DNA of 64,000 bases from Thereva unica (GCA_949987705.1 OX465282.1:13380501-13444500), one strand, 5' to 3'. Numbered from the stretch's first letter, positions 41,760 to 53,609 are shown. Notes: a model not told the origin generated them from the sequence alone. Made by a program: numbers and translations.

Positions 41760-42300
41760 TCAGTCAGCCCTACACCCAATCAGTCCGTTATGTCGTTGGT
41801 CACGTGATGGTGTAATGTCTAGTGGTAAGCTTAGTGCGTTCGAAGAGGTCGAGATGAGTCACTTTTGGATGTCGTAATAATTTAGAATATACAGACTGCG
41901 TAAGATTGTGCCAGTGTCTAGTAGTTCTATTTATAAACAAATTCCTAGTCTGTAAAGTTCGCGATGAGGTGGCTGCATGCAGAGGGCGTCGGCCGAACAG
42001 ATTAATTAGTCTACCGACGCTTGACACACTTGAACCGCTTCCCCAGCTATTCCGCTGTGGACTCGCAGCGCGAAATCTACCACTGATCCGTTTTATGCTC
42101 CCCTTAACATAAGCTGGGTCATAGAGATGCACAATCACATACGTTGTATTGTCGGACGTGGTTCTGTATGTGCAGCACGCGCCGAGGACGCTTAGTTTGA
42201 ATGCAGCCTCCCATTTGCTGCTGTTAGCAGTCCTCTTCAATACTACTTTTGTTGGGTTTAGTAGGACTAAGGTAAACACTCAGAGACAGGAGAGCCTTTA
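41760..42300 (-). mobile_element. LINE-D (CR1-like) 3' part, diverged copy
   Basis: The minus-strand frame 41800-42279 ends with SSRTLQTRNLFINRTTRHWH followed by NLTQSVYS, matching the LINE-D C-terminus at 53850-53880 (SRTQQDMNSFVNRTTRLWNN). The 3' words 'cattacaccatcacgtgacc' and 'ataacggactg' match the 3' UTR of the same family. Copy 53610-54140 is better preserved. It is inactive. Confidence 0.75.
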
Positions 42301-42359
42301 CTTGATAAAACAGTCGCTATGGTATTACCAATAAAAAGGGGTCAAAAGGGGTATCTTTA

Positions 42360-43135
42360 TCTAGTCAAGCTTTTGAAGTTTTCGAAGACCGCCCCAAATA
42401 AAGAAGTCGTATTCGAGGAGAATCCGAATGAAGAATTTGTACTATATGACAGCAAGCGCCGATGTCTTCAGAAGTAATATTGCATCTCTGTAATCCCAAG
42501 CACTGGGAAGCTTGTCTAGTGATCAACACTGACGACGTCAATTCTGGCTTGGCGAACGCTTGCGACGGCTCACCATACTTTGCCCACGATATTTGACTGT
42601 TCCATTTGCAATTAACGCCATCTATCGCGAAAATGACACAAAATTTTTCATAGACCTAATTTTTAGTAAAAGGCTTAGCAAAAACCTTGGTGCTCCGGTG
42701 ATACCAAGGCAGACCAGTCGTTACACCTTGGACAACTTAATCACAGCACCCTTTTCTTTGGTCTCGACCCATCATGCAATAGATACATACGTGACCATAG
42801 GCCTTATGACCGTCGTATACAGGCAAAACCTTAACTTGCCTTTTTTTACTGTGGCTTCATTGATCACGTCGAAGCTAACGTTGTCAAACGTACGTATGCA
42901 AAGGCAGAGAGAGAGAGAGAGAGAAATTTCCTTGGCCATGAGTGGTCCGTGGTCCTTTCCAGCAGCCTTGAAAGGCTTGAACGTGCCAATAGCCCATTCA
43001 ATCTTACCCGCAGTGAAAATCCTGTTTTTCAGGCCATTGTTCCTACTGTGGGACAGGTGGGCAAGTACTACCTCCAATGAAGTGTTAAGTTCTAGGGCCT
43101 ATCCAGGGTCAGTTACTTCAGATGCCGGGCAATGA
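42360..43135 (-). pseudogene. LINE-E reverse transcriptase with large internal deletion
   Basis: On the minus strand: KIEWAIGTFKPFKAAGKDHG (RT entry), a GA microsatellite (42906-42924) within the frame, RTFDNVSFDVINEATVKKG resembling the end of motif A, then VIRPMVTYVSIA, a stop, WVETKEKGAVIKLSKV and RLVCLGITGA from the thumb. Thus the whole palm including motif C has been deleted. It is the same family style as 35100-38430. Confidence 0.75.
42906..42924. repeat. GA microsatellite
   Basis: Nine GA units inside the LINE-E remnant. Confidence 0.9.
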
Positions 43136-43249
43136 GTACTCATCCCTGATGTTTTCTGCAACGGACCCTTTCGGAGTCTTCAGGGAGAAAATGCCTAACT
43201 GGAGTGATCCTTACACAAGACTTTGTGTAAAATCGTAGAGGCTGGTATC

Positions 43250-43700
43250 TTGTTTACCACTATTCCTTCTGGTCTTTTTGAACTCACGCTCGATCTGTTC
43301 TTTAAAAGACTTTACTGTCTTAGAATGGAGGTCTTATCTGTCCCTTTTGTTAGTCAGAAGGGTTGGCTTTATTTTTTTGCTAGTCGTTTTTGTATTCCTC
43401 AACAATCGTCTATTACGTCTATCGTCCTACTTAATTACGACGGTCTCGCAACGGATATATATGGCTATCTGGTGCTGTCTCTTCATGAGCGTACCGACCG
43501 ACTTATGCTTCTTTGGATATGGTTTGTTCCTTTCGATCCACAACAGGTATGCACTCGCCGAATTAGTGGTCATTTCCAATACTTCTTACTTTGATGAGGT
43601 TGAAGCTTGTTGTTACAGTCATCAGCACAGTAAACACCTTGGCTTAAAAGTGGAAAAGGGTCCGGGTGGGACCGGGATTACCATCATACTTAGAGAATAG
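43250..43700 (+). repeat. Unidentified dispersed repeat, copy 2
   Basis: Related to the minus strand of 6580-7215. Two overlapping frames (123 and 140 residues) contain hydrophobic stretches; neither is conserved as a continuous protein between the copies, so coding is not supported. Confidence 0.5.
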
Positions 43701-46640
43701 GGAAAAGAGGAGATTTAGATGTAGCCTCGTCTGGCCTTTTCATATTAGCTTGCTTGTCATGGGTGTCCCTTGCGGCGACTCACTTGTTCTTCAGCTTACA
43801 CTTCTGTGCTGGAGAAGATGTTTCTAAGGAGGTTCACCTCTAGCTCTGAGCTGATAATGAGAGCATTAAGCTTACAACTTTCACTTTCACCTATCATTTT
43901 AAAACATACATTACACAAACCAAAGTCCCAAGAGTGTGGAACGTATAACATAGATCTTGTTTGCAAAGCTTTCATGCCAGGAAAAGAAATTGCTACAGCT
44001 TAGGCTCATTGATGCCCAGAAAAAATCGTTTCCGACAATACAGTCAGCATATCAAGATCGTAGTATAAGATTTAGAGAGGGAAATAAAAAGGGTCATATC
44101 TGAGGATCGGCTATCATGCTGCATATCTCCGATTTTTGATGTTTTGAACATGATTGCTCGGTTTCAATTTAACACCAAACGAAAAGGTAACGAAATCCTA
44201 AATCACATTTTCTAAACTTCCCCTTTCCCCTCTACCTGACAAACACCACGAAATATAAAAAAAATCCAAAAAAAAAATTGAAAGTGAAAACGAAGTAAAA
44301 TCCGCTCTCAATTTTTCAGTTCATTGCGTGAATATTAAAAGTAAAAATTTTATACCGCCAACAGCGGTACAGCAACAAAAAACAAAAACAATCAAAAATC
44401 TCCTCGAAATCTTCCATTAAACGTGTAGTGGAACGTGTGGAATGTAATTGAAAATAGTGGAACTTGTATGTTTTTTGTTCACTTTTTTTTGTGTTCTCCT
44501 TCGTCGTACCTCGTTCAAAAACGTAAATTTTTGGTGTCACTGGCCGAGAGATCGCAGCTGACCCAATTACTTCGTTCGTTTTCATACACTCCCTCTGCGC
44601 GTCTGTTTGTTTGTATGTATACAATCGAAAGTTTTTCATTTTCACTTTTTTAAAGCATTTTTACTATCAAGCAACCAGTCAGCAACAACAATACGCCGCC
44701 TCTTCCCTTCAAACGCCCAGCTACCAGCAACGAACGGCTTAACGACAGTGCTGTGCGATGTAGTGTTCCACCTTTCGGTTTATAAAATGAATTAGTTTCG
44801 CATTTGGCACACAGAATTTCCTTCCTTTTTTTTGTGATCGTGCGATTAGACGTACAACAACAACAGCCCAACCAGCGAAATATCTACAGCAAAAAATACA
44901 ACGCTCGCCCTCCTCCTGTCTTTCACCACCTTCTGCTTTTCTCCATCATCATCATCATCATCATGCGTTACAATCGGCACAAATGAAAGTAAAAACTCTC
45001 AATTTCACCTGAAAATTTCCCTTTGCCCCCTTTCTCTCTGTCATACATACATTTCAGCACACTCTCTTTTCATCATCATCGCCTAGCCATCATCAACATC
45101 ACAAGTCGCCGTAGTTGTGTAGTCGTTGTCGTTTTAGTCGTTGTCGCTGTCGTCTAATCACAATGGATTGGAACTTATTTCCAGGCGCTACATGAGCACC
45201 TCGGCGATATACAACAACCGAACCAACACTAAATAGCAACAACAACACCAACAACAACAGCCAAAGAAATGCGAATTGAAGAAAAATCAAAATTCAACGA
45301 CCTAGAAAAGTAGTCAGGAGTTTGTTGACACCGAACGTATATAGTGCCGCGTAGTACATTCACATTTCTGCTGTGGCATTTGTGGCTGGTCGTAGCGAGA
45401 TGGTAGCGAGTCTCGATGACAGCGCGGCAAAATCCTCCTCTTCTCATAATATATATCGGTGAAATAAAATTGGTGAAAAGAGGCAGCTGGAAAGTTGAAC
45501 ACTTAGAAATGACCTCGTCTCGATTCATTGACCTCCAAGTGGGGTTCTCTGCTGCTGCTCTATAGTAGACATCATATGATCTTCAGCGAGTTTCGCATCT
45601 ACCACCGCACCACAGCACACACCATCCTCCAACCAACCAAACAGTCATTTTTCATGGACATGAACCCATAAAAAGCGTCCATAATGCATGCAGCGCCAGG
45701 CACACGAGCTCTATAATGAGGGGCTACATAAGCAGATGGCGGCGCGTTCAGAAAAGGTGATGCAGACCTTCTTCTTCCCCCTAGCGGATTGGCTGGCAAC
45801 TTTCAGTAAAATCGAGAGTTTGTTTTTTTTGTTGGTTTTGAATAAAGAAAAAAGATCGTGTAATAATTTTTACTGAATGTTTTCTTATGGCTTGTATTGT
45901 GATTGGTGAAAGTGAAAAGCGTGAACACAGAGTGTACCCCACAGGCCTAGGAGAGACTGCGATACCACCGTAGGCGACCCAAACCACTTCTTTTTTTGTT
46001 GGGTTCATACTATAATAACTTCCTTAACCTTATCCGTATTTTCCGTTCCCTTCTTCAACACCATCGAGAAGAATAAAAGAAAATAAATAAATCAGCAAAA
46101 AAAGAAAGGGAAATAACGTCGACATTTTTAGGGTACACCAAGTTTCTTCCCATATAAAATGATGAGAGTTTCTTCTCTTTTTTTATGTTATTCGCAGGTG
46201 TTTGACCTGTGAGTTTTGGGTGCTTTGAACTTCTTGGTTACTAGGTAAAACACCATTTCTCTCTTCGTGCCTCATTGCTGGATACATATAAGACAGGAGG
46301 GCAAACGATTTCCATATTTATTGCTGCTGGTGTTGTTGTTGGCGATGGTTTGTGCAAGTATATGTATAGAGTATATAGACTCGGCGTAGAAATATAATGT
46401 TTAGGGGTATCCCGGTGAAAGGTCATCGTACGAACATTAACTTTCGCTCTGACGTTCATAATTACCGATTTGGGATTTTTTGCTGGCTTTAAGAAACCTT
46501 CTTTTAATTTTTCTACATTTTTTTTCGTTTCGTTGTTGTATGGTGAAAATTATTTCTTGATTAAGGAAATAATTAAGAGATTTGATATTGTGGTATAATT
46601 AGGCAGTCAGTGACATCTTGTGACGTGGTTGAGCAGTCGT
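43700..46640. other. Non-coding stretch with microsatellites
   Basis: Contains an ATC run (44944-44964), CAA runs (45237-45263) and AT-rich spacer. Frames such as 44316-44645 and 45229-45528 are without domains. No transposon or gene is recognised. Confidence 0.45.
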
Positions 46641-46654
46641 TGTAGATCTAAGTT

Positions 46655-46832
46655 AGGAATTCCCCCATTTTTACTACTAATCAGTCATGTTGTTGGTCAT
46701 GTCATGGTTACAATCTGCTATACAAGCTTGGGAGGATAAAACATTGTGAGGAGAGTGATGAAGGAAATATCAATGACCTCTGTATTTGACCTCTTCGATG
46801 TTGTAGGGATTTCGGAAATACAGATTCCATAG
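46655..46832 (-). mobile_element. LINE-D 3' part, outer segment
   Basis: The plus-strand words 'tcatgttgttggtcatgtca' and 'cttcgatgttgtagg' with 'tcggaaatac' match 53650-53815. The copy is interrupted at 46832 by the hAT element and resumes at 48947 with tttcagaagcg. About 180 bp are recognisable. Confidence 0.75.
46825..46832. repeat. 8-bp target duplication of the hAT, left
   Basis: ttccatag is repeated at 48939-48946. Confidence 0.92.
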
Positions 46833-47160
46833 CAGCGCCGGCCCTAGGGTAGAGCGAGTGGAGCGGTCGCTCTAGGCGCCAGGTGGTAAGGGGCGCCAAA
46901 ATGAATGCGAAAAACAATTTCGAGCAAAAAATAAAATATTGATGGCACTTTTTGAGGGCGTTGTTTGTAGCTAGCCAAGTCTATGTACTCATCAATATGA
47001 CTCGAATACGGCACAAGCAACGAGCACTGACTCCAAGACCGATAGTACATGGCCTTAGGACACATCCTGCTCGAGATTCATGGAGCAGACTGAATACGGC
47101 AGATCTAAACTCGATAAAAACCGCAATCCTAATGTGTAAACAATCGCGCTGAAGTTATGA

Positions 47161-47469
47161 ATGGTACTGCGTGAATGTACTACTAACGATGGACTTCGGA
47201 TACCAGGCGAACTTCGGTTTGAATTAACCTTCCACTTCGCAATAAATATGCCATGTCCTTTCTCGCCGAGCTCGTGGTATAAATATAAAATTATGTTTGA
47301 AGATGGAGTACTTTTTAACGCTCCACACATTTCTGGGGCTCCCACAGTTCCCAAAAGAACGACACAAGGCCAGTTAGATATTTCTGGATCCATACTTCAA
47401 GGTGTCGAATGTGGTCCCAGTGAGGAGTTTTCGGGATTCTTCTTCAGGGAGGGCAGTCTAATCCCGTAA
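47161..47469 (+). other. Open frame within the hAT cargo, 102 residues
   Basis: Begins MVLRECTTNDGLRIPGELRF and includes GAPTVPKRTTQGQLDISGSI. No family is recognised. It may be captured host or LINE sequence. The overlapping antisense frame 47055-47393 is equally open, so coding strand is uncertain. Confidence 0.25.
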
Positions 47470-47544
47470 ACCCAGGGATGGAGTACGTTGAGATCACCTC
47501 TTCATTGGGAGATCTCCTTATCTCTCCTGCGGAAGTAAGGGCAC

Positions 47545-47940
47545 CTAATCAGTGTCAGAGTTGCCGTGCTTGCGACTCAATCCGGAGACTCTTCTGACCT
47601 CGAAACAACTAGTTACCGTGCAAGGAAGTCTTCTGGAGGTAGCCGAATTGGCTAAAGGCTCATAACAGTCCAGGTCAATAGGGGTCGATGCGGCCTCTAT
47701 TATGGGCCGCCTTAAGCCCTGGAAGGAGAAAGCCTTTTTGCTGTAGAGGGGAACAAGCTGCCGCGCAGCCTTTTTGTAATTGGGTACTTTCCGGCAGCAA
47801 CAGAAGACCCCACTGGCATTATGCTGAAAGGATAGGGGTACAAAAGAAGACCCTAAGGGTGTAGGAGTGGAGAATACTCCACAAAGCGCACCGCATAAAA
47901 TTAATGGCAGATATGACGTTGTCAGGATGGTGAGCTGCAA
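47545..47940 (-). other. Open frame within the hAT cargo, 131 residues
   Basis: Starts MQLTILTTSYLPLILCGALC, a hydrophobic start that would suit a signal peptide if real. The rest is basic with no domain. It may be chance. Confidence 0.2.
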
Positions 47941-48181
47941 TTTTGGACTAATGGCAGGAGAAGCCTATTTTAACGGGAAGGTGACTCTCTCCACCATCTC
48001 AACCTTACTAGCTGGGGCAAGCCCAACCATGCAATACAAACAACCAAATGCCTCCAAAGAAGGTGGTGCTGTTGGCGAAACGTCGGTTAAGCAATTCTGA
48101 GAAAACATACTTCCTCTATTGCCGCTACAGGCGGAACTGTGACCCTGAAACCATCATCGAAATCCTTATGGGACCCCCATC

Positions 48182-48189
48182 CCATAAAG
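48182..48189. repeat. 8-bp target duplication of the hAT MITE, left
   Basis: ccataaag is repeated at 48759-48766. Confidence 0.92.
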
Positions 48190-48758
48190 CAGGGGTTCCC
48201 AACCTTTCTGTGGTGCGGGCGCATTCGAGATTGCAAAACAAACTGGCGGGCACAAGTCGGATTTAAAAACAACACAACACATTGGTAGCACCTGATAATA
48301 ACAGTAAGAGTTTACAACGACCGCTCGCTGTGACAACTAATATTATACTACTATAATATAATAATACAATAAAGATGCCGGGAAAGACATGATTGTAAGG
48401 CTTCTTTCATATTGGATGGCGGTTTGGCCGCGATTTTATTGCTTTTCGTACTAAGTAAGTCAGTTTTACTCAAAGCTACTTAGCGAGAAAACAATAAAAA
48501 TGCAACCAAATCGTGGGACCTAACCGACAAAGTTAGGGTCTAAAGGTCTAATTCGCGTGGTGGATTAGACAGATGTTAGTGTAGCCAATTTAGCGAATTT
48601 CTCACTACATCTAGCAAGATTTTTAAAATTAAAGTAACTTTTAAATTTTTTTTATTTTTAACATTTGTTTTTTCCATATTTTAGCACTTTGTCGCGGGCA
48701 CAATTAAATATCTTCGTGGGCACATATGCGCCCGCGGGCACAAGGTTGGGAACCCCTG
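48190..48758. mobile_element. 569-bp hAT MITE nested in the larger hAT
   Basis: The ends are inverted repeats caggggttcccaacctt, perfect over 17 bp, flanked by ccataaag on both sides. The subterminal regions are also partly complementary (gcgggcgcat / gcgcccgcggg). There is no coding capacity. End sequence of this type is widespread in animal hAT elements. Confidence 0.93.
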
Positions 48759-48938
48759 CCATAAAGGCTTGCAAAAGGGGAGATATAATCCCGTAAGGAA
48801 ATGGCAGGCCGGCAGTGCTCGAAAAAAGTTTTATCTAGGATAACTGGAAATACAATTTATGTGAAGTGAAAGCATCGAACAAAGGGACGCCGAAAGACAA
48901 TCTCGCTCCACCCTCAACAAGGGCTAGGGCCGGCGCTG

Positions 48939-48946
48939 TTCCATAG
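48939..48946. repeat. 8-bp target duplication of the hAT, right
   Basis: Second ttccatag. Confidence 0.92.
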
Positions 48947-49215
48947 TTTCAGAAGCGTGATGTTGAAATTTTCAAAGGTTTCACCCCCTTGTACTTCCCA
49001 CGGTCTATTCCGTTGAGTGGTTATATAATACCAGCTTTCATCCAATTACTACCACGACAGAACTCTGACTTGGATGATCTAATAGAAAACAGCTTCCCCC
49101 CTTATTATGCTTATTTACGATAGCAGGAGAAAGGAAGAAAAAAGGAATGCTATCTGTTCGTTGGAAAAATGAAGAAGCATCGCGCGGAGTGGATTCGGAC
49201 CACGAACCTCAAATA
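48947..49215. other. Resumed LINE-D flank and unassigned DNA
   Basis: The first bases after the hAT continue the interrupted LINE-D. From about 49000 on nothing is recognised, except that 'caggagaaagga' and 'aaaaatgaa' words recall 3885-3965. Confidence 0.35.
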
Positions 49216-49222
49216 CGGTAGT

Positions 49223-50559
49223 CTTCTTCTTCTTTGATCCGTTAGCTGGCGGTCCGAGCGGGACGTCCCCGCAACGGATACGCTGCTGCCGGTGCCGCTG
49301 GGTCACGAACTCTATTCAAGACTCGTTTCCACTCTTGCCGGTTGTTGGCGACGTCTCGAGCCGCGGTAACTGATAACCGTTGATTCTTTAGGTCACCTGC
49401 GACATTCTTTAGCCAGGTTTTCTTCGGTGCCGATCGCTGGATTCTCCAGCCTGCAGGACGGTCTCGCCAGAGAAGTTTACGTGGCAAGCGGTCATCATAC
49501 ATTCGGCAAACATGTCCAAACCACCGTAGTCGACGCTTTTGCGTATCTTCTTCGATCAGTGTCTGCTGAACACATCTTTGTCTGACTGTCTCGTTTCGAA
49601 GGCAATCGCGTAGTGAGACACCGAGGATCTGCCTCAAGCATCGCATTTGGAAGACCTCGAGCTTCTTAACGTCCAGTTTGAGCGGTGTCCACGTTTCAGA
49701 TCCATAAAGAAGAATTAGAAGGATCAACGTTCGGTAAAGGCGTACTTTTGATTTGATGGAAATATTTGTTCGTTTCCATATGCACCACTTGAGAGAGGCG
49801 AATGTTGCTGTTGCCTGGACGATGCGGCTATGAACGTCGGACGTCGATGCTACTTTCGTTTCCTCAACCAATGATATTTGAACCTCGAAACCTGTTCGAT
49901 TTGGGTTCCATCGAGGTGAACACTGGCCCTCGATCCGTTCGTTATGAGCACTTTGGTCTTCTCTGCATTGATTTTTAACCCGTATGACTGGGCGATGCCG
50001 GAAATGTCGTATAAGATGTCCGTTGCTTCGGCATCCGTGTCGGCGAACATTAAGTCGGTTACGAAGGTGTTGTCGTCGTATCGAACTCCGAGTCGTCCAT
50101 AGAATGCTTCACGCATAATTGCGTCGACCACAACATTGAAGAGAAGTGGCGAAGCGACGTCTCCCTGTCGGACACCCGTTTGAATCAGGAACTCCTCGGA
50201 TAAGTCGCTTCGAATACGAACGCTGCTGGTTGAGTCATGGTACGACGCTTGGAGAAGTTGGATGATTCTCAAGCTGTTCCAATCGACGCAATGGAAAGCG
50301 GATCGATGAAAACGACGACAGTTCGTTTGCCGCAATGAATTCTTTCTTCCATTAGCTGACGGAGTACGAATATTTGATCAATGCATCCTCGATGTGGTCT
50401 AAATTCCGCTTGTTCTTTCCGGCTGGTTTTCTCTCGATGTTTCCGTAGCCTCGATTGTATGATTTTCGTAAATACTTTGCCGACGATCGAAAGAAGGCTA
50501 ATACCGCGATAATTCTTGCATTCCCGACTGTCGCGTTTCTTCAAAATTGGCACAACGAT
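49223..50559 (-). mobile_element. LINE-A copy C, 1337 bp, 5'-truncated
   Basis: The AAG tail is at 49223. On the minus strand the RT starts at 50559 (VVPILKKRDSRECKNYRGIS) and the C-terminal frame ends at 49242. A 7-bp word, cggtagt, occurs at 49216-49222 and 50560-50566 and may be the target duplication. It is the best-preserved LINE-A copy. The endonuclease is missing. Confidence 0.88.
49242..50553 (-). pseudogene. LINE-A reverse transcriptase
   Basis: Three open segments are 50553-50269, 50335-49850 and 49871-49242. Motifs include NYRGISLLSIVGKVFTKI, FRPHRGCIDQ and VVVFID where motif A is then broken by a frameshift (copy A keeps FIDFKSAFDCVD). Motif B is TGVRQGDVASPLLFNVVVDA. Motif C is shortened to LMFADTDAEATDIL: compared with copy A (FAEDDVVFADTD) about six residues between two FAD words are gone, taking the catalytic Asp pair. 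SLKWCIWKRTNISIKSKVRL, LYGSETW and RRLRWFGHVCRM follow, in a 209-residue open C-terminal frame. Confidence 0.88.
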
Positions 50560-50584
50560 CGGTAGTAGTCACCTTTAACCCCTA

Positions 50585-50835
50585 AACTAGACCTACCAAG
50601 GACGGTCAGGTTGCATCGTTCACGAAAATTAGAGCTGAAGGCAGAAAGAAAAAGCTGGGCGGGCTAATCTAGTGTTGTGGGTATAAGATTGCCGTAGAGG
50701 CAGAAGAGCATTTATTGAGGAAGAAAGGATCGATGGTGGAGCAAATAAAGTCGTCACTGATGAGTCCCTTTTTGCACTTTATCTAACCATGTTGTAGTTT
50801 CGAAGCCCCGTACTTAATAAAGTACTTTTTTCTCT
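50585..50835 (-). mobile_element. LINE-D internal fragment
   Basis: The plus strand shares the words 'gggctaatct', 'gggtataag', 'tgccgt', 'tcgatggtggagcaa' and 'tttatctaaccatg' with 53925-54115, in the same order. It is a coding part of the LINE-D C-terminus with indels and stops. Confidence 0.75.
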
Positions 50836-50999
50836 GGAGGTTAGAAGCACATGCTTCCACCACGCTTATACATAGCATCAAGGCAACCAGTGCTCCCGCC
50901 TAGACCTCCAACCCTAAACTAAAAAAACCTCCTGCTCTTCCACTCTCCTCGCGGGACTGGCTTTTTAATATTGTGTCGCGGGGATCTATCAGCATTATT

Positions 51000-51310
51000 T
51001 AGCTGTTAGTGCTACTGGCGTTTCTTTGTCTTCCTTTGTATCTTTCGGCTTGTTCTAGTCGCAACTTCCTCTGTATGGCCTTCAGCGTTGCTTCAACTTT
51101 CCTCCATATATCTTTGCACTTCATCATTTGCCCTAAGATCTTGTCGAAACGACGGAGGTATTTCCTACACTCTTCATGTCCACTCAGGAACTGCCTGAGG
51201 TCGTAACTCACTTCCTCACACCCATCTCCAGGTTTGGGATAAGTCTGTGGGTCCACCTTTATACCCTTCACCTCCCTGCAGACTCGTCCCACTTCTCCTG
51301 CCATCCCATC
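51000..51310 (-). pseudogene. LINE ORF1-like fragment
   Basis: The minus frame of 101 residues includes DLRQFLSGHEECRKYLRRFD, then KILGQMMKCKDIWRKVEATL and KAIQRKLRLEQAERYKGRQR. It is helical and charged. The part around 51070-51170 matches 34290-34390. No domain is recognised; a coiled-coil ORF1 of a LINE is the most likely source. Confidence 0.4.
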
Positions 51311-51334
51311 ACGAGCTCACAACGCACAATCTGC

Positions 51335-52410
51335 CGCCGAATCGTGACAAAATCAAGCTTAGGGATCACCCTTTGTACTAACGGTCCGTCATATTGTTCA
51401 AGTCACGATCTAATGTAAGCTTAGTTTGAAGGATAGAGGAGAGTCAGAAAGATTAAAATGGATCTGGAAGTGCTTGAGGAGATGTCGATTAACCTTATGT
51501 TTAAACTCTAGGATGTTGTACGAGTTCGGAAATACTAACTGCGGAAGACTATTCCACAATCGAGTTGGTATAGTTGGTATATAGTTGGCGAACTTCTAGA
51601 CAGTATTGTGGTTAAAAGGAGGGGTTGTAATGAATGATGGTGCGTCGAGTGGGCTTATCTTATGTTTCGAAAAAAATTTTGCAGGTTTGTTATTTCAGTG
51701 GAATATTCGCTATGGTGATAGCGATAGAGTTTGGAAAGAGCTGATACGTGACATAGAGAGTCTATGAAGGCAGAAAATGTGTCATCATGAGGTTTGATGG
51801 CGTGGGTTTGCACCTTGTACAGACATGCCAAAGTGGTTTTTGGAGCGACTTGTAGATTGTAGCTAGAGCAGTTGGCCTGGAAAAGGAACCTGCGGACGCT
51901 TATTTGGCGGTTTGGAAAGTATGATCATTCCATCGGAGATCCTCATTTAAAGTTGCCCCTGGGGAATATTACTTCACAGCCTATGATGGAATGATGATTT
52001 GACTTTCATGATTATGGAATTACAGGAATATTGGAAAAGGATTTCGCACAGTACCAGGCAGTTCTTTTAGGAGCTGTGGGGGTTGAAGTAGAAGATGAAT
52101 ATGGGAAAAAACCGCTGACTAGCCTGGGATCAGAGCTGCCAAGGAGATGGATGGTCTACCTTGACGAAGTACCGTGTCGGATGAGAAGTAAGAAATAGAT
52201 CAACGAGATGGGATCTTTCACCTAGAGTGTCAGGGGCTTTCGTAATACATCTAACAATTTGATGTAAACTGTTGTGGTCGGTCATACGGTATCTGACGAA
52301 TTTGTAGAGAGAACCTCCGATCCACACCGTAACGAATGCTTTCTCATAGTGGATCATACATGCTCCCGTACACTGGTTTTTCTTTAAGTTCCAAGATATA
52401 CTTACCATAC
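51335..52410 (-). mobile_element. LINE-D (CR1-like) copy with rearranged order
   Basis: Read on the minus strand from 52410: a palm fragment with motif A style HYEKAFVTVW (52290-52360), then an endonuclease C-terminus (RSHLVDLFLTSHPTRYFVKV, and in the next frame LGSSDPRLVSGFF) at 52010-52240, then RT C-terminal sequence and the 3' UTR words to 51335. In CR1 elements the endonuclease precedes the RT, so the first junction is out of order. The whole is decayed. Confidence 0.7.
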
Positions 52411-53605
52411 CAGATAAAAGTTTGGACGGTTTTTTCCCTCAAACCATTTTTGGATAATAATCTATTAATCACTATTTCAAAAATCTTAAAATATACGGAA
52501 GCGCATAGTTATTGACCAAAGATTAGCTGGGTTACTTTTGACTTTTTTTCCTTTTAGTATTGGGCACACCAAGTTACCTGAAAAATAAAAGAAAGAATGA
52601 TGGATGAGAATGAAAATGATAGTCAAGAAAGTATTTTATAAGTTAATATTATACTGAAATGAATAAATATTTGTAAAAAAATAATTATTGATTTTTATTT
52701 TTATTTTTTAAGAAATTGCAAAGGAAGCAGTGCATAGTGCAGAGGTCCTCATACCACAAGCCTCTAGAAGACACATCACAATCCTTTAGAAGATCTCTTG
52801 TTCACTTCCTTTCTCCAAATGTTCTACTTTAATTCCTAGTGGAAAGGATATAATAGATTAAGGGTTGTCTGAAGAATGCATGAGGAGGAGGCAGTGAGTT
52901 TTGCGTTGCGTTTGAACTCCTGGATATTGTTTGAGTTAATTTTTTTAGCAACCGGCTGACCACCAACAGTCGAGGTTAGCAGGAGACAGCCTCGTCGTAG
53001 TGTTATGCCTCCTGAAACAAGAGAATCCCACCCAACCGTGCGTCAGTGCAGTAATCGGGCCTCTCAAAGTGTCTTCCTCCAGTCCATTGTTTTAGCCACT
53101 ATGTTACAAATCGAAAGAGTCTTAAGATAACATAAAGATGCAGTATTTCATTGCTAGAAATTTCATAACATTAATATTTACATGTTGGAATACATCCAAT
53201 CAAAGCATCTATTCGATCTTGATCAGCTTAGAATAAAGAGAAATTAATAAGCGCATTCGCGCCACTAGAGCTCCGGCAACACAGAGCTGGCTTTAGCACT
53301 ACGAAAACACAAATCCCAGTCAGTATAGAATTTTTTGCTTGTAACGCTTCTAAATTTACAGGTAGAAGAAGTTCAATTGTGCCATTCTGGTATTGTTAGG
53401 CATGACGAATATTGTGCATTCAGTCCAGGTATCAGGTATTTTTGTTGAAATGCATAAACATGTGGCTTGTGGTTCGTTTTGTTTGTGGAATTCTCTTCTG
53501 CTTTCTGTACTGAGCTTTGAGATTTGGGTGAGCGGATCTTTCTGAACTAAAACTAGATGATCGTGGCTGAGCTTAAAAGCTTTAAGCAGATTTTCCACTT
53601 TTTTT
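52410..53605. other. Unassigned stretch
   Basis: No gene or named transposon. The minus frame at 53356-53598 (80 residues) has no domain; 52960-53060 resembles decayed repeat sequence. Confidence 0.3.
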
Positions 53606-53609
53606 TTAT

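Larger units (their letters stand above)
46833..48938. mobile_element. hAT-type element, 2106 bp, non-autonomous
   Basis: The ends are perfect 15-bp inverted repeats, cagcgccggccctag, and the flanks are a perfect 8-bp duplication, both diagnostic of hAT transposons. The interior has no hAT transposase that I can recognise; frames at 47161-47469 (plus, 102 residues), 47545-47940 (minus, 131) and 48048-48266 (plus, 72) lack the catalytic or hATC motifs. A 569-bp hAT MITE sits inside. The cargo of about 1.5 kb is of unknown origin. Confidence 0.92.

Noticed and set aside
42560..43135. 191-codon plus-strand frame
   Set aside because: It is antisense to a clear LINE-E reverse transcriptase remnant on the minus strand.
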